Source: Acetobacteraceae bacterium (GTDB lineage: Bacteria > Pseudomonadota > Alphaproteobacteria > Acetobacterales > Acetobacteraceae). Taken from it: 51,411 bases of DNA. Positions 16,518 to 26,427 of this stretch are shown in pieces. The translations under genes were made by a program, and so were the position numbers. The stretch lies in assembly GCA_947371015.1 (NCBI GenBank), contig CANBNK010000025.1, positions 1 to 51,411 on the forward strand, written 5' to 3'. Under the pieces are notes generated by a model. The model ran no database searches. It was given only the letters and a program-made list of their open reading frames with translations, and was not told the DNA's origin. The stretch's first letter is position 1, and every line of letters starts with the position of its first letter.

Positions 16518-19086
16518 TCGTCGATCCTTGCGCCTGGGGCCACCCAAGCCACGGGAGCCGCGCCCGTGGCTGTTGTTTGGTGCCGCGTTTGCGATGGTGG
16601 TTGCCTGCCTGGTGGCAATCTACGGCATTGTGATGGCCCGAGGCCAGCGCGATGCGCTGGACGATGCCGAGGCCCTGACCCGCAGCGTCGCCAGCGCGCT
16701 GGCAGACCAGATGACCCGGGCGACCCAGACGGTGGAACTGGTGCTGGCGGACTTGGCGGACCGCCGCACCGGCGGCTTCGCCGAACTGGCCGCCAGCCGG
16801 CTGCCAGATATCGCGCAGATCCGCGCCGTGCTCGCGACGGACGCCATCGGCCAGGTGACGCAGTCCAGTATTGAGCAGCTGAAGGAACAGCAGGTCGGCG
16901 AGCGGGAGTGGTTCCGCGTGCTGCGGTTCGGCGGCCAGACGCTGCGGCTGGGGGCGCCGGAGGGCGGCCGCTTCCTCGGGCCAGGGACGCGGCCGATCAG
17001 CGAGACGCGGCTGTGGTCGATTCCGTTGGCCCGCGCCATCCGCACCCCGCGCGGCGAGTTCGACGGCGCCGCGGTGGCGCTGCTGAACCCCGAGTATTTC
17101 ATCGCCATCGCCCGGCGCTACGCCGATGCCTTCGGCGTGACGGTGCGGCTGCATTCCTTCGGCGGGCTGCTGCTGGCGCGCTCGGATGGCAGCGCACGCG
17201 GGATCGGCGTGCTGAACACCAGCGCCTGGCCGTTCCGGGACTTTCTGCCGCGGCGGGAGAGCGGCAGCTTCCGTGGCGTGGACCAGGACGGCGTGGAGGG
17301 CATTGCCAGCTTCGCGGTGACGCGCCAGGGCAGCTTCGTGGTGGAAGTGGCGCGCAGCCGGGACGACGCCTTCGAGCCGCTGCGCCGGCTGGGGCTGCTG
17401 CTGGCCGGCGGTGTCGGCATGGCCGGCGTGGTGACGCTGGTGGCGCTGTGGCTGCTGGTGCGGCTGGCCGAGAAGCTGCAACACCAGGGCAAGATGCTGG
17501 CCATCAGCGAAGCCGAGGCACGCAGCGCCGGCCAGGCGAAGGAGGAGTTCCTGGCGGCCATGAGCCATGAGATCCGCACGCCGATGAACGGCGTGATCGG
17601 CATGACCGGGCTGCTGCTGGACACCCGGCTGGACGCGCTGCAACGCCGCTATGCCGAGACCATCCAGGGCTCGGCCGAGCATCTGCTGGTGATCCTCAAC
17701 GACGTGCTCGACTTCTCGAAGCTGGAGGCCGGCAGCCTGGAACGGGAGGAAGTGCCATTCTCGATCGAGACCGAGCTGGCGACCATCGTGGAGCTGTTCG
17801 CGCCGCGCGCCGCCTCCAAGGGCGTGGAGCTGGTCTGCGCGCTGGCGCCGGACATGCCGCAGCGCGTGGTCGGCGACCCCGGGCGATTCCGCCAGCTGCT
17901 GTTCAACCTGGTCGGCAATGCGGTGAAGTTCACCGACCAGGGCTGGATCGAGGTGGCGCTGTATGCCCGGCGCGAGGATGACGCCTGGCGGCTGGGCTGT
18001 CGGGTGACGGATACCGGCATCGGCATCGACCCCGCCAGCGTGCCGCAACTGTTCGAACGCTTCACCCAGGCCGATGCCTCGATCACCCGGCGCTATGGCG
18101 GCACCGGGCTGGGGCTGGCGATCTGCAAGCGGCTGGCCGAGGAGATGGGCGGCTCGATCGGCGCGGCGCCGCGGGGCAGTGCGGCCAGCGGCGGGGTGCC
18201 GGGCAGCATCTTCCGCTTCGATATCGTGGTGGGAAGGGCCGCCGATGCGCTGCCGGCCCAGCCGCACCCGCTGCGCGGCGAGCGCGCCCTGGTGGTGGAC
18301 GACCTGCCACTGAACCGCGAGATCATGACCCGGCAGCTCGGCGCCATGGGGGCCGAAACCGCCGTGGCCGCCGATGGCAGCGCCGCGCTGCTGGCATTGC
18401 AGGCCGCGGCCGCGGCGGGCGAACGCTTCACCCTGGTGGTGCTGGACATGCAGATGCCCGGCTTCGACGGGCTGGAGACCGCGCACCGGCTGCGCGAGAT
18501 GCTGGGCGTGGCGGCGCCAGCGGTGGTGCTGTGCTCGTCGGGCATCGGCGGCAACCGGGAGCCGCCGGTGCCGGGCCTGGTGGATGCCATTTTGCTGAAG
18601 CCGGCGCTGCCTTCCCGCCTGCTGGACGCGGTACAGCATGCCCTGCGGCGGGACGGACCGGCGGTGCCGATGATTGCGCCGCCGCCGCCGGTGGAAGTGC
18701 CCGAAGGCCAGCGCCGGCGGGTGCTGCTGGTGGAGGACAACGCCACCAACCAGCTGGTGATGCGCACCATCCTGCAACGCAGCGGCTGGCACGTGGACGT
18801 GGCCGCTGATGGCGCCGAGGCGGTGCAGGCAGCCAAGCAGTTCCGCTACGACGCCATCCTGATGGATTTGCAGATGCCGGTGATGGACGGGCTGGAGGCG
18901 ACGCGGCAGATCCGCCGGGCGCCGGGGCCGAACCGGCGCGGCCGGATCATCGGGCTGACCGCGGCGGTCGGCCCGCAATTCGAGGCGCAGTGCCGCGAGG
19001 CCGGCATGGACGACTACCTGGCCAAGCCGGTGCAGCGCGCCGCGCTGCTGGCGGCGCTGACCCAGCCGGCGGCGACGCCGGCCTGA
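16489..19086 (+). CDS. Hybrid sensor histidine kinase with two receiver domains
   Basis: An 865-residue membrane kinase. Order: TM1 (about 27-50), a periplasmic sensing region (about 51-300, dCache-like by pattern and containing [20 protein letters not shown]), TM2 (about 302-326), HisKA with phospho-acceptor His360 in [14 protein letters not shown], HATPase_c with N-box [10 protein letters not shown] (near 472) and GYGGTGLG-type box [17 protein letters not shown]1 with [10 protein letters not shown] (Asp near 653), and REC2 with [16 protein letters not shown] (Asp near 791) ending in AKPV. There is no Hpt domain, so a separate phosphotransfer partner is expected. The ATG at 16489 is the most credible start; another at 16477 is in frame. 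It is divergent from, and overlaps, the solute-binding gene. Confidence 0.93.
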   Translation: MNLDPVRTAIRRSLRLGPPKPREPRPWLLFGAAFAMVVACLVAIYGIVMARGQRDALDDAEALTRSVASALADQMTRATQTVELVLADLADRRTGGFAELAASRLPDIAQIRAVLATDAIGQVTQSSIEQLKEQQVGEREWFRVLRFGGQTLRLGAPEGGRFLGPGTRPISETRLWSIPLARAIRTPRGEFDGAAVALLNPEYFIAIARRYADAFGVTVRLHSFGGLLLARSDGSARGIGVLNTSAWPFRDFLPRRESGSFRGVDQDGVEGIASFAVTRQGSFVVEVARSRDDAFEPLRRLGLLLAGGVGMAGVVTLVALWLLVRLAEKLQHQGKMLAISEAEARSAGQAKEEFLAAMSHEIRTPMNGVIGMTGLLLDTRLDALQRRYAETIQGSAEHLLVILNDVLDFSKLEAGSLEREEVPFSIETELATIVELFAPRAASKGVELVCALAPDMPQRVVGDPGRFRQLLFNLVGNAVKFTDQGWIEVALYARREDDAWRLGCRVTDTGIGIDPASVPQLFERFTQADASITRRYGGTGLGLAICKRLAEEMGGSIGAAPRGSAASGGVPGSIFRFDIVVGRAADALPAQPHPLRGERALVVDDLPLNREIMTRQLGAMGAETAVAADGSAALLALQAAAAAGERFTLVVLDMQMPGFDGLETAHRLREMLGVAAPAVVLCSSGIGGNREPPVPGLVDAILLKPALPSRLLDAVQHALRRDGPAVPMIAPPPPVEVPEGQRRRVLLVEDNATNQLVMRTILQRSGWHVDVAADGAEAVQAAKQFRYDAILMDLQMPVMDGLEATRQIRRAPGPNRRGRIIGLTAAVGPQFEAQCREAGMDDYLAKPVQRAALLAALTQPAATPA

Positions 19087-19092
19087 ACCCGG

Positions 19093-20655
19093 CTATTCCG
19101 GGCGGAACTCCGTCGCCCGGGTGGTTTCCTGCAGGCGCGGCGTGTAGCGCAGGCCCTGGCGGGTGGCCCAGATGTTGACCTGGTGGTGGATGGGGATGAC
19201 AGCCAGGTCCTGCTGGTAGCCGATGCGGATGACATCGCGGTACAGCGCTTCCCGCGTCGGCAGGTCGATGGTGGCGAAGGCGCGGTCGATGATCGCGTCC
19301 GCCGCCGGGTTGGAATAGTGCGTGGGGCGCAGCATGTTGCCGCGACCGCGTGGCGGGTCCGGCGTCGCCACCATCTGCACCAGGGAGGTATCCGGCTCGG
19401 CGGTGCTGCTGCTCCAGCCGGTCAGCCAGATGCTGAACTCATCCCGCGCCGAGCGGCTGAAGAACACCGAGGCCGGCATGGTGCCGACCTGGGTGCGGAC
19501 ACCGATGCGCGTCCACATCTGGGCGATGGCCTGGACGATGCCGTCATCATTCACATAGCGGTCGTTCGGTCCATGCAGGGTCAGGTTGAAGCCGTCGGGC
19601 AGGCCGGCCTCGGCCAGCAGGCGGCGGGCTTCGTCCGGGCGATAGGGGTCGGGCAGAATGGCCGGGTCATAACCCATGGCGCCTTCCGGGGCGGGCTGGC
19701 CGGCGGGGCGGGACTGGCCCTCCATCAGTTGGCTGCGGATGCCATCCCGGTTGATGGCCATGGAGAGCGCGCGGCGAACCCGGACATCCCGCAGCGGGTT
19801 CTGCGCCAGCACCTGGCCGTTGCGGTCGGTGGCGAAGGGCGTGGTGGCGCGGCCAACATCGGGCGACAGGTAGATCAGTCGCAGGCCGGGGCGGCTGGTG
19901 ATGCGCAGGCGGGGCAACTGCGCCAGGCGGGCGACATCGCGCGTCGGCACTGCGTCGATGGCATCGACATCGCCGGATTGCAGCGCGGCGACGCGGGCGC
20001 TGTCATTGGCGATGAGGCGATAGGTCACACGGTCCCAGGGCTGCCGCGGCCCCCACCAGTCGGGGTTGCGGGTGAAGGTGGCGCGGTCGCCGAGGTGGAA
20101 GGATTGCAGCCGATAGGGGCCGGTGCCGATGGCCGCCTTGCCGCTGTTGTAGTCGCTGGTGGCGGCGCCCTGGCCATGCTTGCGGCTGACGATGGTGAAG
20201 GCGGACATGAATTGCGGGATCAGCGGCACCGGGCCGGCGGTGTGCAGGCGGATGGTCTCGGCATCCACCACCTCCAGCCGCGTCACCGGGCGGATGTACT
20301 GGCCGAGGCCGGTCGGGCTGTTCGGCACGTTCGGCGCACGGCCGAAGGTGAAGACGATATCGTCGGCGGTGAAGGGCGAACCATCATGCCAGCGCACGCC
20401 GGGGCGCAGCTTGAACTCCCAGGTCACCTCATCCAGCGCGCGCCAGGACAGCGCCAGGCCGGGGCCGGGCCGGGCATCGTTGTCGGCGTGGACCAGCGCG
20501 TCGAACACGTGCTGCACCAGCGCGTGGTTCGGCGAGAGGTCGTGGAAGTGGGGGTCCATCGAGGTGAAGGCACCGCCGACACCGATGGCGAGGTCGGCCG
20601 CAACCGCGGGGTTGGCGGCCAGTGCCAAGGCCAGGCCTGCCGTGAAAACGCGCAT
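19093..20655 (-). CDS. Family 5 (dipeptide/oligopeptide-type) ABC substrate-binding protein
   Basis: A 520-residue periplasmic protein with signal peptide MRVFTAGLALALAANPAVAA. It has the SBP_bac_5 pattern: AIGVGGAFTSMDPHFHDLSP, a 'W.F.LR.GV.WHDG.PF.A.D..FT' stretch (RPGVRWHDGSPFTADDIVFT) and VRRALSMAINRDGI, with a late LTGWSSSTAEPDTS. Ligands in this family range from peptides to nickel and opines, so specificity is open. GGAGG lies five bases upstream of the ATG. There are no adjacent permease or ATPase genes; the 3' end faces the end of the kinase gene 6 bp away. Confidence 0.92.
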   Translation of the reverse strand: MRVFTAGLALALAANPAVAADLAIGVGGAFTSMDPHFHDLSPNHALVQHVFDALVHADNDARPGPGLALSWRALDEVTWEFKLRPGVRWHDGSPFTADDIVFTFGRAPNVPNSPTGLGQYIRPVTRLEVVDAETIRLHTAGPVPLIPQFMSAFTIVSRKHGQGAATSDYNSGKAAIGTGPYRLQSFHLGDRATFTRNPDWWGPRQPWDRVTYRLIANDSARVAALQSGDVDAIDAVPTRDVARLAQLPRLRITSRPGLRLIYLSPDVGRATTPFATDRNGQVLAQNPLRDVRVRRALSMAINRDGIRSQLMEGQSRPAGQPAPEGAMGYDPAILPDPYRPDEARRLLAEAGLPDGFNLTLHGPNDRYVNDDGIVQAIAQMWTRIGVRTQVGTMPASVFFSRSARDEFSIWLTGWSSSTAEPDTSLVQMVATPDPPRGRGNMLRPTHYSNPAADAIIDRAFATIDLPTREALYRDVIRIGYQQDLAVIPIHHQVNIWATRQGLRYTPRLQETTRATEFRPE

Positions 20656-20705
20656 TGTCGCCTCCGTCGCCGCAGGGTCAGCCTGCGACGGCGGAGGCTA
20701 GCAAT

Positions 20706-21641
20706 TCAAGTGCCGCGGTAGAACAGCGTCACCGTATGGGTGGCTTCGGCGAACATCAGCCAGCGTTCCAGCAGCAGCCCGGCCAGCGCCAGCAGCGTGG
20801 CGACCAGCAGCAGCAGCGCCGCCAGCGGGCCAGCGATGACCAGCGAGCAGGCCGCCAGCAAGGCCGGCAGCGCCAGGCCGGCCCACAGCGTGATCTTCCG
20901 CAGGCTCAGCGCGTGCTTGCGGGCAACCCGAAAACCCATCTCCCGCATGATGTAGTTGGCCTCCGTATGCGGCGGGTCCAGCGGGCGGGTGGTGCCGATG
21001 CGGTCGAGGCCGGTGGCGCTGCCGAGCGTGGCCAGCGGGCGGGCCGTGTCGATGCTGCGCCAGTACTGCCACTTGAGGCCAGCGCCGAGGCCGCCGAACA
21101 CCAGCGCCTGCAGGGCGGGGACGCTGGGGTCCTCGCCGACCAGGGCCATCAGCGTGGCCAGCAGCGCGGCGCCGCTGAACAGCGAGAGGATGACGTAGCC
21201 GGCGGGCACCAGCGGGTGCGCCCATTCCTTGATCGGCTTCAGCGAGGCGTAGATCATGCTGGTGCAATAAACCGTGGCCAGCGAACAGAGCGCGGCGACG
21301 AAGGCCAGCAGCACCGCCCAGCCATAGGCGCCGCCGAGCACGCACAGGCCCGAGCCGATGGCGGGGATATAGGTGATGACGGCGGCCACACCCTCCCGCG
21401 AGAGCCAGGAGGAGCGCCATTGCGACAGCGCCCGCCAGGCGCGCTGGGGATTGCCCAGATGCGTCAGCGAGGCGCAGAGCCCGGCGGTGATCAGCACCAA
21501 TGCCAGGGCCAGCACGGTGAGGACGAAGATACCGTCGCCGCCGATCAGGCCGCCGGCACCGAGCAGGCCGAGCCAGAACAGCAGGCCGTAGCCGGCGCCG
21601 GAGGCCACCGTGAAGAAGACGATCGAACCGGCGGGCTTCAT
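20706..21641 (-). CDS. soeC: DmsC-type membrane anchor, probable sulfite dehydrogenase subunit SoeC
   Basis: A 311-residue integral membrane protein with about eight hydrophobic helices, of the DMSO-reductase anchor (DmsC) family. LLFWLGLLGAGGLIGGDGIF begins the bundle and SLTHLGNPQRAWRALSQWRSSWLSREG is the conserved loop, with a second YIMREMGFRVARKH near the C-terminus. It would anchor the catalytic and iron-sulfur subunits to the membrane and pass electrons to quinone. Its ATG overlaps the soeB stop (ATGA), so it is the last gene of a three-gene operon. The Soe assignment rests mainly on the catalytic subunit; a generic DmsC-type anchor is the safe call. Confidence 0.8.
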   Translation of the reverse strand: MKPAGSIVFFTVASGAGYGLLFWLGLLGAGGLIGGDGIFVLTVLALALVLITAGLCASLTHLGNPQRAWRALSQWRSSWLSREGVAAVITYIPAIGSGLCVLGGAYGWAVLLAFVAALCSLATVYCTSMIYASLKPIKEWAHPLVPAGYVILSLFSGAALLATLMALVGEDPSVPALQALVFGGLGAGLKWQYWRSIDTARPLATLGSATGLDRIGTTRPLDPPHTEANYIMREMGFRVARKHALSLRKITLWAGLALPALLAACSLVIAGPLAALLLLVATLLALAGLLLERWLMFAEATHTVTLFYRGT

Positions 21642-22381
21642 CGCGTCAGCACCTTGTCCATGAAGCGCAGCAGGCTGGACTTGATGTCCATCGGCGTCGG
21701 CGCGTCCTCAACGGGTTTGCCCTGTTCCGGCACCACATGCTTGCGCGGCGGCAGGTAGCGGTTGACCGGCTTGTAGTCCATTTCCGGCATCAGCTCGAAG
21801 CCACCGCGGGCGGCGACCAGCTTGCTGACATCGCTCTCGGGGTCGCCGAGGTCGCCGAAATGGCGGGCGCCGGTCGGGCAGGAATTGACGCAGGCCGGCT
21901 GGCGCTGCGCTTCCGGGATGTTCTCGTTGTAGATGCGGTCGACGCAGAGGGTGCACTTCTTCATCACTCCCTCGTCTTCGTCGAACTCGCGCGCACCATA
22001 GGCGCAGGCCCAGGCGCAGAGCTGGCAGCCGATGCACTTGTCGGCGTCCACCAATACAATGCCGTCCTCGGCGCGCTTGTAGCTGGCGCCGGTCGGGCAG
22101 ACCGTGACGCAGGCGGCGTTCTCGCAGTGCAGGCAGGAGCGCGGGAAGTGGACGGTCTTGCCGGCCGCACCCTCCCCGGCTTCGTAGGAATGCACGCGGT
22201 TGAACCAAACGCCCTCGGCGCCCGCCGAGTAGGCGTTGAAGTCCGGCAGCGGCGCCGACATGCCGCTGGTGTTCCATTCCTTGCAGTTGGTGGCGCAGGA
22301 CTGGCAGCCGACGCAGGTGTCGAGGTCGATGACCAGACCGAGCTTCTTCTGGCCGGGGACGAGTTCGGGCAAGCAGGTCAT
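21638..22381 (-). CDS. soeB: 4Fe-4S ferredoxin subunit, probable sulfite dehydrogenase SoeB
   Basis: A 247-residue DmsB/PhsB-type electron-transfer subunit with four cysteine clusters: CVGCQSCATNCKEWN, CLHCENAACVTVCPTG, CIGCQLCAWACAYGA and CTLC...CVNSCPTG. These fit four 4Fe-4S clusters carrying electrons from the molybdenum subunit to the membrane anchor. There is no signal peptide, consistent with a cytoplasmic enzyme. The ATG at 22381 starts MTCLPELVPGQKK and overlaps the preceding stop (ATGA); a frame upstream to 22492 is antisense-like shadow within the catalytic gene. Confidence 0.85.
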   Translation of the reverse strand: MTCLPELVPGQKKLGLVIDLDTCVGCQSCATNCKEWNTSGMSAPLPDFNAYSAGAEGVWFNRVHSYEAGEGAAGKTVHFPRSCLHCENAACVTVCPTGASYKRAEDGIVLVDADKCIGCQLCAWACAYGAREFDEDEGVMKKCTLCVDRIYNENIPEAQRQPACVNSCPTGARHFGDLGDPESDVSKLVAARGGFELMPEMDYKPVNRYLPPRKHVVPEQGKPVEDAPTPMDIKSSLLRFMDKVLTR

Positions 22382-25257
22382 GGCTTCACTCCCACCGTGT
22401 AGCGGAGCATGTCGGGGGCCGCGGGCAGGCCCGGCGGCGGGGTCAGGGTGGCCATGTGCGGCTCGGTCAGCGGGATTTCGTCGGCGGCGCATTTCTGAAC
22501 GTCAACGCGCAGGTCGTACCAGGCGGCCTGGCCAGTGACGGGGTCCGCGTTGGCACTGCGGAACCCTTCCTGGGCGGGCAGCCATTCGCTGATGACATGG
22601 TTCAGCAGGAAGCCCTTGGTGGCTTCCGGGCTGTCCGGCGTCAGCATCCAGGCGCCGGCGCGCTTACCGATGGCGTTCCAGGTCCAGACCGTGTCGGGGT
22701 TGACGCCCTCCATCAGCTTGACCTGGCATTTCAGCTTGCCATTGCGGGACGTGACCCAGACCCAGTCGTCATCGACCAGGCCCTGCGCCTCGCCGCGTTC
22801 GCGCGCCAGGTACAGCTTGTTGCTGCCGGTGATCTGCCGCAGCCAGGCGTTCATCGACCCCCAGGAATGGTACATGTGCATCGGGCGCTGGGTGATCGCA
22901 CTCAGCGGAAAGCCCGTGGTGTCGTGCATCTGCTGTTCCAGCGGCGTGTACCAGATCGGCAGCGGGTCGCAGTACTTCTCCACCCGGGCGCGCAGGTGTT
23001 CCGGCGGCTGCTTCGGGCCGTGGCCCTGGGCGGCGAGGCGGAACTTCTGCAGCGGTTCGGACCAGATCTGCATGACGATCTGGTTCTCGTTCGGGATCAG
23101 CCCCATTGCCTTGCTGTCCTTCAGATACGCCGCGTTGGCGTGCTTGAAGTAGCTCTGCTCGGCCGGGATCTTGTGCTGCCAGAAGCAGCCATTCTCGATG
23201 TAGCGCTGCAGCTGGTTGGGGTTGGGTTCGCCCACCCCCTTCTTGTCGCCATCCACGCCACGGAAGCCGGCCAGCGGGCCGACGCCGGGCGTGCGTTCAT
23301 GGTTGGCGATGTAGTCGGCGTAGTCCTTGAACCGCGGCGTGCCGTCCGGCTTGGTGAAGGCGGGCAGGCCAAGGCGGGCGCCCAGCTCGATCAGCACGGT
23401 CTGGAAGGCGCGGACATCGCGGTCCGGCTCGATCACCGGCTGACGGATGCTGTCGCCCGGGCCATGCGCGGACCCGATCGGGCGGTCCAGGATGCTGATC
23501 GCGTCCCAACGTTCCAGGTAGGTGGTGTCGGGCAAGATGAGGTCGGCATAGGGGACCGTCTCGGAGAAATAAGCATCCGAGTAGATCACGTGCGGGATGC
23601 GGTATTCGCCGTCGGCCTTCTTCTCGGTGAGGATGCGGATGACCTCGCCGGGGTTCATCGCGCTGTTCCAGGCCATGTTGGCCATGAACATAAACAGCGT
23701 GTCGATGCTGTAGGGGTCCTCGGCGCCGGCATTGGCGATGACGGTGTGCATCATGCCGTGGAGGCCGAGCGGCGCTTCCCAGCTGAACGCCTTGTCGATG
23801 CGGATCGGCGAGCCGTCCTCATTCACCAGCAGGTCGTCGGGGCCCTGCGGGAAGGCCAGCAGGTTGCCGGCGATGGGGGTGTTCGGCGCGGAGGTCTTGC
23901 CGGCGGGCGGCGGACCCGGCGGAATCGGCCGCGGGAAGGGCGACTTGTAGCGCCAGGAGCCAGGGGTATCGACGGCGCCGAGCAGCATTTGGACGAGATG
24001 CAGGGCGCGGCAGCTGTGGAAACCGTTGGAGTGCGCACTGATTCCACGCATGGCGTGGAAGGCGACCGGCCTGCCCACCATGGTCGCGTGCTCGCGGCCG
24101 TACACATCGGTCCAGGGCTGGTTCAGCGTGATCGCCTGGTTGAAGGCGACATCGGCGATCTCGGCGGCGATGCGCTTGATGCGCACGGCCGGCACGCCGG
24201 TTTGCTTGGCCACCGCTTCCGGCGCGTATTCCGGCGCCATGTACCGTTCGGCCAGCAGTTGGAAGACCGGCACGACGGTGCGGCCATCCGGCAGCACGTA
24301 GTCACCGGCCAGCACGGCGGAAAGGTCCGGCGTCGCGGCCGGGATGGCACCGCGGGCGCGGTCCCAGGCCAGCGGCTTGCCGTCGGGGTCGCGGGCAAAG
24401 AGGCCGTCATCGGCGCCGCCGGGGTTGCGGATGACCAGCCAGGGCGCGTTGGTGTAGCGGGCGAGGAAGGCGGTATCGACGTTCTCGGTGCGCAGCAATT
24501 CGTGCACCAGGGCCAGGGCGAACAACCCGTCGGTGCCGGGGCGGATGCCGACCCATTCATCGGCCACCGCGGAATAGCCGGTGCGGACCGGGTTCACACT
24601 GACGAACTTGGCGTTGCGCGCCTTCATCTTGCCGATCCCGATCTTGATCGGGTTGCTGTCGTGGTCTTCCGCCACGCCGAACATCAGCAGGTACTTGCAC
24701 AGTTCCCAGTCGGGTTCGCCGAACTCCCAGAAGGAGCCGCCGATGGTGTAGAGCCCACCCGCCGCCATGTTGACCGAGCAGAATCCGCCGTGGGCGGCGA
24801 AGTTCGGGGTGCCGAATTGCGCGGCCCAGAAGCCGGTGAGGCTCTGCGACTGGTCGCGGCCGGTGAAGAAGGCCAGCTTGCGTGGGTCTTCCGCCCGCAC
24901 CTTTGACAGCCAGCCGGTGGCGATGTCCAGCGCCTCGGCCCAGCTGATTTCCTTGAACTCGCCGGCGCCACGGTCGCCCACGCGCAGCAGCGGCGCGCGC
25001 AGCCGGGCCGGCGCATACTGCGTCATGATCCCGGCGCTGCCCTTGCCGCAGAGCACGCCCTTGTTCACGGGGTGGTCGGGGTTGCCCTCGATATAGCGGA
25101 CCTTGCCGTCCTTCAGATGAACCTTGATGCCGCAACGGCAGGCGCACATGTAGCAGGTGGTGGTCTTGACCTCGTCACCGAGTGACGGCGAGTAGTCAAT
25201 CTTCGGCTCGGCACCGGGCATCCAGGACTTCCCCATTTGGTAGCGTGAGTAACGCAT
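22378..25257 (-). CDS. soeA: Molybdopterin oxidoreductase, probable cytoplasmic sulfite:quinone oxidoreductase SoeA
   Basis: A 959-residue DMSO-reductase-family catalytic subunit. An N-terminal 4Fe-4S motif CYMCACRC plus a later Cys in NKGVLCGKGSAGI is followed by the molybdopterin domain; the likely Mo ligand is the Cys in AAHGGFCSVNMAAGG. The C-terminal dinucleotide domain includes LMEGVNPDTVWTWNA. No twin-arginine signal is present, which fits SoeA (cytoplasmic sulfite oxidation feeding quinone) rather than periplasmic DMSO reductase. Alternatives are thiosulfate/polysulfide-reductase relatives. The start is uncertain between ATGs at 25257 and 25236 (MGKSWMPGAEPK); neither has a clear ribosome-binding site. 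First gene of soeABC, divergent from two Bug receptors. Confidence 0.75.
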   Translation of the reverse strand: MRYSRYQMGKSWMPGAEPKIDYSPSLGDEVKTTTCYMCACRCGIKVHLKDGKVRYIEGNPDHPVNKGVLCGKGSAGIMTQYAPARLRAPLLRVGDRGAGEFKEISWAEALDIATGWLSKVRAEDPRKLAFFTGRDQSQSLTGFWAAQFGTPNFAAHGGFCSVNMAAGGLYTIGGSFWEFGEPDWELCKYLLMFGVAEDHDSNPIKIGIGKMKARNAKFVSVNPVRTGYSAVADEWVGIRPGTDGLFALALVHELLRTENVDTAFLARYTNAPWLVIRNPGGADDGLFARDPDGKPLAWDRARGAIPAATPDLSAVLAGDYVLPDGRTVVPVFQLLAERYMAPEYAPEAVAKQTGVPAVRIKRIAAEIADVAFNQAITLNQPWTDVYGREHATMVGRPVAFHAMRGISAHSNGFHSCRALHLVQMLLGAVDTPGSWRYKSPFPRPIPPGPPPAGKTSAPNTPIAGNLLAFPQGPDDLLVNEDGSPIRIDKAFSWEAPLGLHGMMHTVIANAGAEDPYSIDTLFMFMANMAWNSAMNPGEVIRILTEKKADGEYRIPHVIYSDAYFSETVPYADLILPDTTYLERWDAISILDRPIGSAHGPGDSIRQPVIEPDRDVRAFQTVLIELGARLGLPAFTKPDGTPRFKDYADYIANHERTPGVGPLAGFRGVDGDKKGVGEPNPNQLQRYIENGCFWQHKIPAEQSYFKHANAAYLKDSKAMGLIPNENQIVMQIWSEPLQKFRLAAQGHGPKQPPEHLRARVEKYCDPLPIWYTPLEQQMHDTTGFPLSAITQRPMHMYHSWGSMNAWLRQITGSNKLYLARERGEAQGLVDDDWVWVTSRNGKLKCQVKLMEGVNPDTVWTWNAIGKRAGAWMLTPDSPEATKGFLLNHVISEWLPAQEGFRSANADPVTGQAAWYDLRVDVQKCAADEIPLTEPHMATLTPPPGLPAAPDMLRYTVGVKP

Positions 25258-25452
25258 GCGGCGCGCGGCGGCGCAAAGCCACCCGGGCGGAAAATTCAAC
25301 CGCATGTTGGCTTGTGGAAATTTCCCCTGCTTCCGTGCGGCTTCCGCGGCATTTCGCCCGGGGTGGCTGGGGAATAGGCGCGGGCACCGCATTGGCGATT
25401 CCGCCCGGCCGCCAAGCAAGCTAGCATCCCGGCAAAACTGGGAGACAACGCC

Positions 25453-26427
25453 ATGCTCGCACGCCGCGCCCTGTTGGGTGGCCTGGCCCTGCCCGCGCTT
25501 TCGGCCACCGCCGGGGCGCAACCGGCCTGGCCGGAGAAGTCGATGCGCTACCTGGTCGGCGGTGCCGCCGGCGGCGCCAGCGACATCTTCATGCGCATAT
25601 TGGAGACGCGGCTGCGGGAGCGGCTGGGCCATGGGCTGTGGCTAGACAACAAGCCCGGCGCCGGCGGCATCGTCGCCGCCGAGATTGCCGCCAAGGCCAC
25701 GCCGGACAACCACACCTTCTTCGTCAACCACATCGCCAGCCACGGCATCGGCCCGAACCTCTATCGCGGGCGCCTGACCTTCGACCCGCTGCGCGACCTG
25801 CCGGGGGTGGCGAAGATCGCCGAGTTGCCGAATGTGATGATCGTGAAGCCGGATCGCGGCATCAATTCCGTCGCCGACCTGGTGAAGTTCATCCGCGCCA
25901 ATCCGCGGCTGGCGAACTTCTCCTCGGCCGGGTCGGGCACGTCGTCGCACCTGTCGGGCGTGCTGTTCGGCCAGCGCATGGGGGTGGAGGTGCAGCACGT
26001 GCCGTACCGCGGCACCGCGCCGAGCATGGCCGCCGTGATGAATGGGGAAGTGCTGTTCGCCATCGACAACGCCCCGGCCAGCCGGCAGCAGGTGCTGGCC
26101 GGCATGCTGAAGGCGCTGGGCGTTTCCACCGCCAGGCGAGTCTCCTTCATGGCGGAATTGCCGACCTTGCAGGAGGAAGGCGTGCCCAACTTCGACGTGG
26201 CCAGCTGGTACGGCGTGGCGGCGCCGGCCACCACGCCACGGCCGATCATCGAACGGCTGGGGCGCGAGATCGTCGAGGCGCTGCATGACCCCGCGATCAT
26301 CCAGAAGACCCGCGACTTCGGTGCCGAGCCGATGCCGCTGCTGCCCGCCGCCTACGACGCCTTCATGGCCGCCGAGGTGACGAAATGGGCGCCGGTGGTG
26401 GCGGCCGCGGGTGCGACCGTTGATTAG
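25453..26427 (+). CDS. Bug/TctC-type receptor, first of a tandem pair
   Basis: A 324-residue Bug receptor with signal MLARRALLGGLALPALSATA. The mature start WPEKSMRYLVGGAAGGASDI replaces the usual 'FPAGG' loop with GGAAGGASD. Other motifs are VNHIASHGIGPNLYRG, FSSAGSGTSSHLSGV, HVPYRGTAPSMAAVMNGEVL and VDNAP-type FAIDNAPASRQ. GGGAG precedes the ATG. It is divergent from soeA across 195 bp and overlaps its paralogue by 17 bp. Shared motifs with the next gene show a tandem duplication. The ligand is unknown. Confidence 0.9.
   Translation: MLARRALLGGLALPALSATAGAQPAWPEKSMRYLVGGAAGGASDIFMRILETRLRERLGHGLWLDNKPGAGGIVAAEIAAKATPDNHTFFVNHIASHGIGPNLYRGRLTFDPLRDLPGVAKIAELPNVMIVKPDRGINSVADLVKFIRANPRLANFSSAGSGTSSHLSGVLFGQRMGVEVQHVPYRGTAPSMAAVMNGEVLFAIDNAPASRQQVLAGMLKALGVSTARRVSFMAELPTLQEEGVPNFDVASWYGVAAPATTPRPIIERLGREIVEALHDPAIIQKTRDFGAEPMPLLPAAYDAFMAAEVTKWAPVVAAAGATVD

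Noticed and set aside
16093-18978. A 961-codon open frame on minus
   Set aside because: It is antisense to the hybrid kinase, which has a full set of domains; this frame has none.
22456-24906. An 816-codon open frame on plus
   Set aside because: It is antisense to the molybdoenzyme catalytic subunit.
20706-25257. Periplasmic DMSO reductase (dmsABC) assignment
   Set aside because: The catalytic subunit has no twin-arginine signal and its probable Mo ligand is Cys rather than Ser.
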